Positions 1 through 8,512 of a DNA stretch of 64,000 nt are shown here, piece after piece. Under the pieces are notes generated by a model that worked only from the letters and a program-made list of their open reading frames with translations, made no database searches and was not told the DNA's origin. Origin of the DNA: Bacteroidales bacterium (GTDB lineage: Bacteria; Bacteroidota; Bacteroidia; Bacteroidales; F082); contig JAFPUN010000003.1 of assembly GCA_017395365.1 (NCBI GenBank), forward strand, positions 1-64,000. Reading direction: 5' to 3'. A program made the position numbers and the translations under genes. Every line of letters begins with the position of its first letter. Positions within the stretch are counted from its first letter, which is position 1.

Positions 1-3000
1 AGTCAGGCTGTTGCAAAACATGAATGCATTCTCCTCGATCGAGGTCAGTCCTGTGAAATACTGCAACTCGTCGAAAGAAGTAATCTCCGTGTTCCAGAAC
101 ACGCTGTTTTCCGCGCCTGAAGGTTTCAGCGTGGTCACCGCAGCAGCTTCGCCATAGCTCAACTCGCCGTCGCCGTTGGTGTCCCAATGCTGCACGCAGA
201 TGGCCTTCACGTTGGCATCGGCGAAGACGATGGCATCGCAGAGATCAATGATGTTGGTGAAGTCGCTCCAGCCCGAGGCGGCTTGATAGGCAGCCTTGGT
301 GTTGCAGGGCACGTAGACGGGGATGTCGGTGGGGACGTTTTGGAAGGCATTGTTGCCTAAAGTGGGCGGCGTGGTGGCCTCCACCGTCATCTCAGTGAGG
401 CCCGAGCCGTTGAAGGCGTTGCTTCCGATGGAAGTGACACTGCTTGGGATGGTGACGGAAGTAAGGCTGGAGCAATCAGAGAAGGCGCTGCCTCCGATGT
501 CGGTGACACTGCTTGGAATGGTGACGGAAGTAAGACTGGAGCAATCAGAGAAGGCGCTGCCTCCGATGTCGGTGACACTGCTAGGAATGATGACGGAGGT
601 AAGTTGGTCACACCAATAAAACGCATCGTCATCGAGATATTCCAATCCTGTGAAATACTGCAACTCGTTGAACGAGGTGATAGCTTCACTGGAGAACACA
701 CCGTCCAAACTCGTCACCGCTTCGGCCTCAGCGTAGCTCAGCTCGCCGTCGCCATTAGTGTCCCAACCTGTGGATGAAGCAACACAGAGGGCCTTCACCG
801 CCGGGTCGGCGAAGGTGATTACGTGATCTACGGCCACGTCGTCGATACACAAGCCACGATAATTCACGCTAGATGAAGCGGCGGGCATCTTGATGGCGAT
901 GTACCAGCCATTGCCCGTATAGTTGCCCAACGGGATGGAATAGTGGGTGTAGGTGGTGGATGTCGGTTGAAGGGTAACGAGTTCCGTAAAGGTGCTGGCA
1001 TCCTCGGGGTCGGTCATCACGCCCACCATGAAGGTGGCGTTGCGTCCTTCCGCAGGAATTCTTGCATAGAGGCTCAGCACCAAGTCGGACACGTTGTCGA
1101 TAGACGGCAGGATGGCGTATTGGTCTTGCGGGTCTTCAAAGTAACCAACAGCGTAAGTTGACATGAAATACAAGAAATTAGGTGCTGATTGGGCATAAGA
1201 ACCTTGGAAAATCGTGGGATAGCCTTGTTGGCTGCTTACCGTGGTTGTGTTGATGCGGCTCCAGCAGTCGGGCAGGACGTTCTCCGAGCCCGAAGTTGTG
1301 CCCGTATAGCCATCGAAGTTCTCCGTAAACGGGAAGGTGGCAGGGTCGTCGCAGGGATTGGTGGTAGTGGTGAAGCTGATCTCGTTGCTTGCATAGCTCG
1401 TATTGTCGGGACCACATTTCGCATTCACGGTGGCCGTGTAGGTAACGCCTGCTCCCAATCCGCTGATGGTGAAGGGGTGGGTGGTTGCGGTGTAAGGCAT
1501 GGACCAGGTCTCGTTGCCAATGGGCCAGCTGAGCCAAACCTCCCATTCGTCTTCGTTACCTACCGGTGTCCAGTCCAAGGTGACCTGGGTTCTGCCCACA
1601 TGCTGAGCGGTCAGCCCGACAGGTGCGAGGCAGGAAACAGGCCTGATGCTCACGTTGTCGATGGCCGCAGGAGGCTGCGTGCCATAACTATTGTCGTTGT
1701 GCCAGGCGAACACCATCATGTAGTCGCCAGCAGGCACGTTGATTTCGCTGAAGGTGGTCTGCCACCATGCATTCATGTTGAGCTGTTGACCTCCGTCCAA
1801 GGCAATCCATCCTGAAGGCAAGCTACTGTAGGAAAAACCAGTAGGAACCGCTGTGCCGGCCGACAAGGTGACCGAGGCAGGCACCAAGGCCACCCTCAGG
1901 TAGTCGTAGTTACTTTCGCCATAGGCTAACCAATCGTATTGGAAACGGTACCAGCCTTCCTCGAAGTGGAACATCTTGGTGGCATAGACCATGGCAGAGC
2001 TATTAATGGTATAATTACAGCTGACGCCGCTGTTGTCGCTGATATAGAGGTGGTGGTTGTTTCTTGTGCCGGCTTCGCCCCAGGTCCATTGGTTGGTGAG
2101 GTCGCCGTTGATGAGTTGCCACCCGCACGACGTTTCGAAGTCGTTCACGTAGGGGAATGCGCTATAGGGCTGGCCTATGATGTTGGTGAAGCCGCCCCAA
2201 GGCTCGCCGTTGTCGTAGGTCTGGTAGGCTGCCAACGATTCGCAAGGCACGTAGACCGGGATGTTAAGCATGTCGGTGCTGAAGACATATCCGTCTAATT
2301 CTGGCGGTGTGGTGGCGAGGACGGTTATCTCGGTGAGTCCCGTACAATACAAGAAGGCATTTACACCGATGTAATTGACAGCGGAGGGAATGGTGAGGGT
2401 GGTAAGGCCAGTGCAATGACGAAAAGCCGATTCGCCTATTCTAGTCACAGAGCTGGGGATATTAATGCCAGTGAGATCATTGCAATAATTGAAGGCAGCA
2501 CATGCAATGGTGGTCACACCTTCGGGGATGACCGTGTTCTTGCAGCCCGCGACCAAGGTGTTGGTACCAGTCTCGATGATGGCATTGCAGTTGTTAGGCG
2601 AGCTGTACTCTTGGTTATCTTCGTCAACCGTGATTTGAGCCAAACTAGAGCAAGCAGAGACCGGATTATCATCGATCGTTGTGACGGAACTGGGGATGAC
2701 AATTGAGGTCAAGTTACAACTGCTAAATGCCGTTTGTCCAATGAAAATCACGGAATTTGGAATGGTTACCGAGGTCAAATTTTGGCAACCCGAAAAAGCT
2801 CTATGCATGATGGCGATCACAGAGTTGGGGAAGGTCACCTGTGCCAGATTTCGGCAGTGGTAGAAAGCTTCTTTATTAATCACCTCCAAGCCAGTGAAAT
2901 ACTGCAACTCGTTGAAGGAAGTGATGCTGGTGTTTTGGTAGAACGCGCTATTTGTCTCCCCTTCAGGTATCAGGCTCGTCACCGCGGCGGCCTCGGCGTA

Positions 3001-5241
3001 GCTCAACTCGCCGTCGCCGTTGGTGTCCCAGTTCTGCACGCAGATGGCTTTCACGGCGGGGTCGACGAAGACGATATTGCCTAAGTCGCATTGGATGTTG
3101 GTGAAGTTGCTCCAGCCCGCTGCGGCTTGGTAGGCCGCCAACGAGCCGCATGGCACGTATACGGGGATGCCAGTGGAGATACCATAAAAAGTATTGGTCT
3201 CCAACGAGGGCGGTGTGGCGGCCGGCACCGTCAGCGAGGTCAGGCTGGTGCAATCTTCGAACACAACGTTTCCGATGTAAGTCACGGAATTGGGGAAGAC
3301 AAACGATTCAAGGCTTGAGCAAAATCGGAACGCACCGCCTCCGATGATAGTCACGGAATTGGGAATCGCTATCGAGGTCAGGCCGGTGCAGCCCCAGAAA
3401 GCCCCTATTCCAATCGCCTCGATATTATTGGGGATGACCGTGTTGATGCAGCCCGTCTTCAGTGTATTGGTGGCCGTCACGATGATAGCGTTGCAATTGT
3501 CGCGCGAGTCGTAAACGGTGTTGCCTGCTTCCACAACGATGTTCGCTAAGGCGGGGCAAGACATGAAGGGATTATCATGTATGTTGTGAACACTGCTTGG
3601 GATGATGATGGAAGTAAGGCTGGAGCAACCAGTGAAGGCATTGTTATAGATGGTACCAACACCGCTTGGGATGATGACGGAGGTGAGTTGTTCGCAAGAA
3701 AAAAACGCCTCGTCAAGGATATAACTCAATCCTGTGAAATACTGCAACTCATCGAACGAAGTGATGGAAGTTTCTCCGAACACAGTCCCCAGTTCCGTCA
3801 CCGCGGCGGCCTCGTCATAGCTCAGCTCGCCGTCGTGGTTGGTGTCCCAGTTGGCCACGCAGATGTTTTTCACCTGCGGGTCGGCGAATTCGATACTTGT
3901 CTGTGGTGCGGAGAAGTAATCGAAGGTGGTCTTGGGCAGGAATTGGTAGAAGCCTAGGCCTCGGGCTTCTTCATAGCCACCAATGGCAACAGTGCTATTC
4001 TTGGAAACGCCGTACCATTTACTAGTAACATTATTACCACTGACCACTTGCTTGATGCCCACCTTCAAGTTGCCGCCCTGGTATAGGTAGGGTAGCGAAA
4101 GAACGACTTCCATCTTGTTGTTAGCGACGCTGAGCGAGGCGTTTTCCAGCACTTTGGTCATTCCAGTCCAATCTAAGGTTGTGCTTCCAAATGAGGTTTC
4201 TTCCACCTCGGCTAGGTACACATCGAATCGGGCATCGCCCCAACTGACGTTCGTATTAAGAGCATAGAATGTCAGCTTCGTGATGATACTCTGTTGCATC
4301 GTCTGCAAGTCGGAGGCGGGGATGATGAACTGGCTTTTTGAATAGTGGTCGCAAAACCAGCCAAAGACAGGGACATAATAGTTGTCCTCAGGGCCGTTGT
4401 TCACAGTCAGTTGTTGCGGGCAACTTTCCACCAGGTTGGAAAAGCTGCTCCAGCCCGGGACGTTTTGGTAGGCCTCCAACAAGGCGCACGGCACAAATAC
4501 GGGAATCGTGGTCGGAACGTTATAGAACACGGTTGTGCCCAATGTGGGCGGCGTTTCGGGAAACGCCGTAATGGAAGTGAAGCCAGTGCAACGATAGAAA
4601 GCATCATTATCAATCGAGGTCACCCCCGTGCCGAGAGTCAACGAACCCGTGAAGCCAGTGCAGTCCTGAAAGGCAGTAGCACCTATCGAAGTCACGGAAT
4701 TCGGGATAATGAGCGAGCCCGTGAAGCCGCTGCAACTCCAAAAAGTAGAATTCTGAATCTCAGTCACAGAATCCGGTATGGTTAACGAACCAGAAAAATG
4801 TGTGCATCCATAGAAAGCACTCATACCAATCGAGGTTACGCCCGTGCCAAAGGTCAGCGAGCCACGGAAGCCAGAGCAACCTTGGAAAGCTAAATGGCCT
4901 ATCGAAGTCACGGTATTGGGGATGGTCAGCGAACCCGTCAAACCGGAGCAATTGAAGAAAGCCTTATAACCAATCGCAGTCACGGTGTAAGTAACCCCGT
5001 TATGTGTGACATAGGAAGGCAGTTCGATGTTCCCAGTGGGTTGGGTGTAGCCACTCCATGAACTTGATCCAGGACAAGTTATCTCCACATAATGGTTGGT
5101 GGCATCGGTGATGTTGTAGTACAGCGTCTGCCCTGTGGAGCATACCGCGGAAAAGTTGTAGGCATACGCCGTTCCCATCCCCAAGGATAGAGCAAGGAGG
5201 AGGGCGAGGACTCCTTTTCGAATTGATAAAACTCTTTTCAT
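1..5241 (-). CDS. Giant BspA-like leucine-rich-repeat surface protein, N-terminal part (runs off the left edge)
   Basis: The frame is open from an ATG at 5241 to the window edge, giving at least 1747 residues without a stop. It begins with a signal peptide (MKRVLSIRKGVLALLLALSL, cleavage near AYA). Residues about 60-190 are LRR_5/TpR-BspA repeats of the pattern SLTIPNSVTSIGxxAFxxC. A beta domain shared with the LRR protein at 15417-21064 follows (about 240-450). Then come blocks that each start with an EF-hand-like loop (WDTNGDGELSYAEA; about residues 464, 738, 1493 and 1686) and continue into LRRs. Residues about 1033-1470 hold two cleaved-adhesin-like sandwiches flanking an FN3 domain. BspA-type LRR proteins are surface adhesins binding matrix proteins or other bacteria; the ligand here is unknown. 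The C-terminus, and so the sorting signal, lies outside the window. Confidence 0.9.
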   Translation of the reverse strand, partial: MKRVLSIRKGVLALLLALSLGMGTAYAYNFSAVCSTGQTLYYNITDATNHYVEITCPGSSSWSGYTQPTGNIELPSYVTHNGVTYTVTAIGYKAFFNCSGLTGSLTIPNTVTSIGHLAFQGCSGFRGSLTFGTGVTSIGMSAFYGCTHFSGSLTIPDSVTEIQNSTFWSCSGFTGSLIIPNSVTSIGATAFQDCTGFTGSLTLGTGVTSIDNDAFYRCTGFTSITAFPETPPTLGTTVFYNVPTTIPVFVPCALLEAYQNVPGWSSFSNLVESCPQQLTVNNGPEDNYYVPVFGWFCDHYSKSQFIIPASDLQTMQQSIITKLTFYALNTNVSWGDARFDVYLAEVEETSFGSTTLDWTGMTKVLENASLSVANNKMEVVLSLPYLYQGGNLKVGIKQVVSGNNVTSKWYGVSKNSTVAIGGYEEARGLGFYQFLPKTTFDYFSAPQTSIEFADPQVKNICVANWDTNHDGELSYDEAAAVTELGTVFGETSITSFDELQYFTGLSYILDEAFFSCEQLTSVIIPSGVGTIYNNAFTGCSSLTSIIIPSSVHNIHDNPFMSCPALANIVVEAGNTVYDSRDNCNAIIVTATNTLKTGCINTVIPNNIEAIGIGAFWGCTGLTSIAIPNSVTIIGGGAFRFCSSLESFVFPNSVTYIGNVVFEDCTSLTSLTVPAATPPSLETNTFYGISTGIPVYVPCGSLAAYQAAAGWSNFTNIQCDLGNIVFVDPAVKAICVQNWDTNGDGELSYAEAAAVTSLIPEGETNSAFYQNTSITSFNELQYFTGLEVINKEAFYHCRNLAQVTFPNSVIAIMHRAFSGCQNLTSVTIPNSVIFIGQTAFSSCNLTSIVIPSSVTTIDDNPVSACSSLAQITVDEDNQEYSSPNNCNAIIETGTNTLVAGCKNTVIPEGVTTIACAAFNYCNDLTGINIPSSVTRIGESAFRHCTGLTTLTIPSAVNYIGVNAFLYCTGLTEITVLATTPPELDGYVFSTDMLNIPVYVPCESLAAYQTYDNGEPWGGFTNIIGQPYSAFPYVNDFETSCGWQLINGDLTNQWTWGEAGTRNNHHLYISDNSGVSCNYTINSSAMVYATKMFHFEEGWYRFQYDWLAYGESNYDYLRVALVPASVTLSAGTAVPTGFSYSSLPSGWIALDGGQQLNMNAWWQTTFSEINVPAGDYMMVFAWHNDNSYGTQPPAAIDNVSIRPVSCLAPVGLTAQHVGRTQVTLDWTPVGNEDEWEVWLSWPIGNETWSMPYTATTHPFTISGLGAGVTYTATVNAKCGPDNTSYASNEISFTTTTNPCDDPATFPFTENFDGYTGTTSGSENVLPDCWSRINTTTVSSQQGYPTIFQGSYAQSAPNFLYFMSTYAVGYFEDPQDQYAILPSIDNVSDLVLSLYARIPAEGRNATFMVGVMTDPEDASTFTELVTLQPTSTTYTHYSIPLGNYTGNGWYIAIKMPAASSSVNYRGLCIDDVAVDHVITFADPAVKALCVASSTGWDTNGDGELSYAEAEAVTSLDGVFSSEAITSFNELQYFTGLEYLDDDAFYWCDQLTSVIIPSSVTDIGGSAFSDCSSLTSVTIPSSVTDIGGSAFSDCSSLTSVTIPSSVTSIGSNAFNGSGLTEMTVEATTPPTLGNNAFQNVPTDIPVYVPCNTKAAYQAASGWSDFTNIIDLCDAIVFADANVKAICVQHWDTNGDGELSYGEAAAVTTLKPSGAENSVFWNTEITSFDELQYFTGLTSIEENAFMFCNSLT

Positions 5242-5336
5242 AATGTTATATTTTTGTTGGTTAATTATCGTAGCAATAGGTTACCCTTGGGGTAATTTCT
5301 TCCTTCCCAACCACTTAAAGGTGGTGGTTTTCGCAA

Positions 5337-5344
5337 CAAAAATA
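5337..5344 (-). promoter_or_regulatory. -7 promoter element of the giant LRR gene
   Basis: The minus strand reads TATTTTTG, the Bacteroidota -7 consensus TAnnTTTG, about 95 bp before the ATG at 5241. No clear -33 TTTG is visible. The intervening leader contains two short hairpins. Confidence 0.5.
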
Positions 5345-5398
5345 TAAGGGATTATCGAAACGATTATAAGTAAATTTACTTATTACGGCGAAAAACTA

Positions 5399-6028
5399 TC
5401 AGTTTTTTGCCACCAACCCGGCATCGTAGGCGTATTTCACCAAATCTGCCGTGGTCTTGAGGTCGAGCTTTTCGAAGATATGGCTTTTGTGCACTTCCAC
5501 CGTGCGACGGCTCAGGCCAAGGTGGTCGGCAATCTGTTGGGCCGACATGCCGTTGGCGCACAACTGGATGATTTCTATCTCGCGTGCCGACAGGTCGGCT
5601 TTTGCACTGATGCGATATTGCTTCTCTTCGTCGTCACCATCGATGCCAAACAGGGCAGTGAGCTCGGCCTTCAGCGTTTCCGGATCCGCATCCTTGCCCA
5701 AATACCCATCCACAAGACCTTGGGTGTGCGAAACAACTGTTTTATTCTTGATTTCGCCAGAAAGCAGGACTATTTTGGCCTTGGGGTTGAGCGCCCGCGC
5801 ATGATGGATCACATCAACGCCATTGCCGTCGGGCAGGAAGTAGTCGAGCAAGATCAGGTCCACCTCATCGGCATGTTGATCAAGATAGCTCTTGGCCGAC
5901 TTCACGTCTTCGACCTCGGCTACGACGACGCTGTTCACACCCGAATAGTTGAGCGACAAGCGTGTGCCCACGCGATAAATCGGATGGTCCTCCACCAAAA
6001 GGATTCGTATAGGCTGTGGTTGGTTCAT
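5399..6028 (-). CDS. LuxR/NarL-family response regulator
   Basis: A 209-residue two-domain response regulator. The receiver domain spans residues 7-125 with the acidic pair E13-D14, phospho-acceptor D62 (in LLDYFLPDGNG), S90 and K112. The LuxR-type DNA-binding HTH occupies about 145-209 (LSAREIEIIQLCANGMSAQQ onwards, with RRTVEVHKSHI as the recognition region). The start at 6028 (MNQPQPIRILLVEDH) is preferred to the upstream ATG at 6076 because the receiver domain begins there and the 16 extra residues look like translated intergenic repeat. It lies directly downstream of a histidine kinase on the same strand and is presumably its partner. Target genes cannot be read from the sequence; the adjacent LRR gene is one candidate. 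Confidence 0.93.
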   Translation of the reverse strand: MNQPQPIRILLVEDHPIYRVGTRLSLNYSGVNSVVVAEVEDVKSAKSYLDQHADEVDLILLDYFLPDGNGVDVIHHARALNPKAKIVLLSGEIKNKTVVSHTQGLVDGYLGKDADPETLKAELTALFGIDGDDEEKQYRISAKADLSAREIEIIQLCANGMSAQQIADHLGLSRRTVEVHKSHIFEKLDLKTTADLVKYAYDAGLVAKN

Positions 6029-6047
6029 AGTAATTATTTGTTTATTT

Positions 6048-6175
6048 GACTGCGGGACTGCGGGACTTCGGGACACGGGCCATTCGATGCTTCGTCTTTG
6101 CTCAACAGGCTCAGGGACCCATCTCGCGTCTCGCAGTCTCGCGTCCCGCGTCCAATATATAAACTACATTTTCTC
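6048..6175. repeat. Intergenic repeat, copy 1 of a pair flanking the two-component locus
   Basis: This spacer between kinase and regulator is built from short GC-rich units (gcgggact, tcgcagtctcgcg). It shares both ends with the spacer at 8064-8170: a TTTGAC-like left end followed by cgggacttcgggacacggg, and a right end resembling TATnTAAACTAnATTT followed by CTCATCTA. The unit looks like one dispersed element present twice. Confidence 0.6.
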
Positions 6176-6177
6176 AT

Positions 6178-7092
6178 CTATTTCTTAATACTAAACACCA
6201 CTGTGGTCCCCTTCCCTTCTGCACTTTCGATGGCTATGGTTCCGCCATTGCGTTCCATCATCTGCTGGCTGACGAAGAGGCCGATGCCTGTGCCCGACTC
6301 ACCGAAGGTGCCTTCGGTCGAAGCGGTCGTCATCTTCAGCAGTTGGTCTGGATTTTCGATGCCTTTGCCGTGGTCAATCACCTTGACCAGGTAACGCTCG
6401 CCACCGTCTTCGGCTTCCAGCCTGATTTCACCGTTGGCGAAAGAGTATTTCACCGCATTCGAGAGGATGTTCTGCAACACCATCTCAATGATTGTAAGGT
6501 CATCGTTGCCCATCCAATCCGTGGGTATGGCATTGATGACCTTCAGTTGCTTCTGCTCGATTGCGAAGGCTTGGCTGTGCATCACCGTCTCGGCCAATTC
6601 GCACAAGTTGAAAGGCTCGGCTTGGCTCTCGTTGTCGCCAATCATGCTTTTCACCCATCCGATGACATTGACGGTCTTGACCCTCAATTCTTGGGTTGAC
6701 GACTTCAGTGAAATCAGATAATCCTCAAGGTCATCAAGTGGCATATCGTTGATGTGCTTGCAGAGAATGTCGAGGATTTTCTCGTGCGACAGCAGCGGTG
6801 TCTTGATGTCGTGCGAGACCACGGTGAGCAGCTGGTCTTTGGTGTTGTTGAGGCGGGTCAGCGTTTCGTTCTGTTTTTTTCGTTGGATGGCGTTGCGTGC
6901 CAGCACCACGACCAAGATGAGGAGCAAGGCGGCCACAAGCAGCGACAAGAGAAGCAGGCGACGGCTTTGTCGGGTTTTCTCTTCCTGCATTTCCAGTGCA
7001 TGCTCTTTCTCTGACATTTGGTATCTCACTTGGTAGTCGCGAATCAAGGCTTGCTGGTCTTCGTTGTAGATGGAGTCCTCATCTTGTTGCAT
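6178..7092 (-). CDS. Sensor histidine kinase, transmembrane and catalytic part
   Basis: 304 residues. A short helical stretch (1-45) leads into one transmembrane segment (46-64) and a HisKA/HATPase core. The H box VVSHDIKTPL places the phospho-His at 94, the N box is LQNILSNAVKYS (N208, N212), the G1 box is DHGKGI (240-245) and the G2 box GTGIGLF (267-273). The opening DEDSIYNEDQQALIRDYQVR is the linker that in Bacteroidota TPR-type kinases joins the last TPR to the membrane helix, so this is very probably the second half of one protein whose first half is the TPR frame ending at 7044. The frames overlap by 49 bp and differ by a single-base shift near 7080-7092. If expressed alone, the kinase would lack its periplasmic sensor. 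Confidence 0.88.
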   Translation of the reverse strand: MQQDEDSIYNEDQQALIRDYQVRYQMSEKEHALEMQEEKTRQSRRLLLLSLLVAALLLILVVVLARNAIQRKKQNETLTRLNNTKDQLLTVVSHDIKTPLLSHEKILDILCKHINDMPLDDLEDYLISLKSSTQELRVKTVNVIGWVKSMIGDNESQAEPFNLCELAETVMHSQAFAIEQKQLKVINAIPTDWMGNDDLTIIEMVLQNILSNAVKYSFANGEIRLEAEDGGERYLVKVIDHGKGIENPDQLLKMTTASTEGTFGESGTGIGLFVSQQMMERNGGTIAIESAEGKGTTVVFSIKK

Positions 7093-8009
7093 TCCTCAAG
7101 ATAGCCGATGGCGCGTTCCGGGTGCGAGGCCTTTGTGGCCAGATATGCCCCTTGCATGCACTCCAGGTAAAACTGGTTATATTGGTTTTCTTTCGCGATG
7201 TCCAAGGCTTGGAGGAAGAGTTGCTCCGAAGCCATGTCGTCGCCACGGTCGTGGGCATATTGACCGTTGAGCATGATGATGGCGGTTTCGAAGTAGAGTT
7301 CCTTTTCGTGTTGTGCAATGACGAGTGCGGTGTCGAGTTGGGCATGGGCCTCGTCGAGGCGTCCTGCCGCCTGGTAGGCTCTCGACAAGGTGATATGCCT
7401 GTTGATGAGTTTTTCCTGGTTGTCGCCATATTGTTGCGACAAGGCCAAGGCTTGTTCGGCAAAGCCGATGGCCTCGGCTTGGGTTTTGTCGTGTTGCGCA
7501 TCGTCGGCTGCCATCAGTCCAAGTTGCATCAGCCGCACCCCCGAGAGGTTCTGGTAATAGGTGGCCAGGTCGAGGTTGGCTGTCGTATCGGTACCCACGT
7601 CGCCCAGCATCTCGATACATTTCCAGTACATCTCCTCCGACTGGTCGTATTCCTCCATGTCGAAATAAATCGAAGCGATGTTGTTGATGACATACCGTTT
7701 GTTGATGGAGGCCATCTCACCTCCGATTTCATCCATGATTTCGGTGCAGAGGGTGTAGTTGCGTATGGCTTCATCATATTGCCCCATGCGCATATAGGCC
7801 CCTGCAATGGTGTTGTAGCATCCAGCCACATTGTATTTGTCGTCAGCCTGTTCATAGAGTTGCAACGCCTGCTTGCTGTAGTCGATCACCTCAACGAATC
7901 GGCTCTCGTTGAAGCATTGCAGTATCATGGCCCTAAGGCTGTCGGCGTCTTGTGCCTTCAGCCCTATGGCGAGGCAGGCAAGGATAATCGTGGAAAACAG
8001 TCTTTTCAT
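7044..8009 (-). CDS. Periplasmic TPR sensor half of the split histidine kinase
   Basis: The start at 8009 gives a clean signal peptide (MKRLFSTIILACLAIGLKAQ), so the upstream ATG at 8042 is rejected. About 320 residues, mostly tetratricopeptide repeats (for example AGCYNTIAGAYMRMGQYDEA, INNIASIYFDMEEYDQSEEM, ITLSRAYQAAGRLDEAHAQL). In Bacteroidota this architecture (signal peptide, TPRs, one membrane helix, HisKA, HATPase) is a common sensor-kinase form. Here the reading frame leaves the expected path after YLEECNKM and ends in a short unrelated tail (RTPSTTKTSKP), while the expected continuation is found one frame over in the kinase ORF. The pair is best read as a single frameshifted gene or two translationally overlapping halves. 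Confidence 0.85.
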   Translation of the reverse strand: MKRLFSTIILACLAIGLKAQDADSLRAMILQCFNESRFVEVIDYSKQALQLYEQADDKYNVAGCYNTIAGAYMRMGQYDEAIRNYTLCTEIMDEIGGEMASINKRYVINNIASIYFDMEEYDQSEEMYWKCIEMLGDVGTDTTANLDLATYYQNLSGVRLMQLGLMAADDAQHDKTQAEAIGFAEQALALSQQYGDNQEKLINRHITLSRAYQAAGRLDEAHAQLDTALVIAQHEKELYFETAIIMLNGQYAHDRGDDMASEQLFLQALDIAKENQYNQFYLECMQGAYLATKASHPERAIGYLEECNKMRTPSTTKTSKP

Positions 8010-8039
8010 AACGTACTCTGTTTTATTTAAGTAACTGTT

Positions 8040-8047
8040 CAAAATTA
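8040..8047 (-). promoter_or_regulatory. -7 element of the TPR sensor/kinase operon
   Basis: The minus strand reads TAATTTTG (TAnnTTTG) about 30 bp before the ATG at 8009. No convincing -33 TTTG is seen. Confidence 0.5.
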
Positions 8048-8063
8048 AACTGCATTATTCTTT

Positions 8064-8170
8064 TTTTGACTTCGGGACTTCGGGACACGGGACTTCGAGT
8101 ATTTGTTCGACTCGCAGTCCCGCAGTCTCGGAGTCTCGCAGTCTATTATGTAAACTAAATTTGCTCATCT
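8064..8170. repeat. Intergenic repeat, copy 2, with hairpin
   Basis: Related to 6048-6175. It contains an imperfect stem: CGGGACTTCGAGT (8088-8100) against ACTCGCAGTCCCG (8110-8122), one mismatch and a 9-nt loop. It lies just upstream of the sensor promoter. Confidence 0.6.
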
Positions 8171-8468
8171 ACTTAAAAAAATGGCAATCAATTAAAAGCA
8201 TACTATTTTGCATGAATTTGCAGTATTTCATAAACTTGCAATTTACGATATACAAAATTAGTATAGACTTCGGAAATAGCTATAAGTAAATTTACTTATT
8301 GGCTGGACTCATTTGAGTGTCATTCCCAATAATGCATTTGTATATTTGTTTCATAATCAAATAATTAAATGTTTTTACACAATATTAGACGCTTCAAAGA
8401 TAGTATTATTTCGAGAAAAGCAAAACAGTTGAGTGTCAAGAATTTTGGGGAGAACCCTCAACAAGGGC

Positions 8469-8496
8469 AAAAAAAAGGCCGCCCCGCGGGGCGGCC
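8469..8496 (-). terminator. Rho-independent terminator of the Kgp-like protease gene
   Basis: A perfect stem GGCCGCCCC/GGGGCGGCC (8477-8496) is followed on the minus strand by a run of eight T (8476-8469), 17 bp after the stop codon. Confidence 0.9.
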
Positions 8497-8512
8497 TCAT
8501 TACTGTTTGACA

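Larger units (their letters stand above)
8010..8512. other. Gene-free stretch between the sensor gene and the Kgp-like protease
   Basis: It contains the promoter of the TPR sensor gene, the second copy of the GC-rich intergenic repeat (8064-8170), about 290 bp of AT-rich sequence in which I see no gene, and the terminator of the protease at 8513. Confidence 0.6.

Noticed and set aside
323-619. Repeated plus-strand ORF with KALPPMSVTLLGMVTEV units
   Set aside because: The repetition comes from the LRR repeats encoded on the opposite strand.
6996-8030. 344-aa plus-strand frame over the TPR/kinase genes
   Set aside because: Antisense shadow of the TPR repeats; no signal peptide, promoter or domain.
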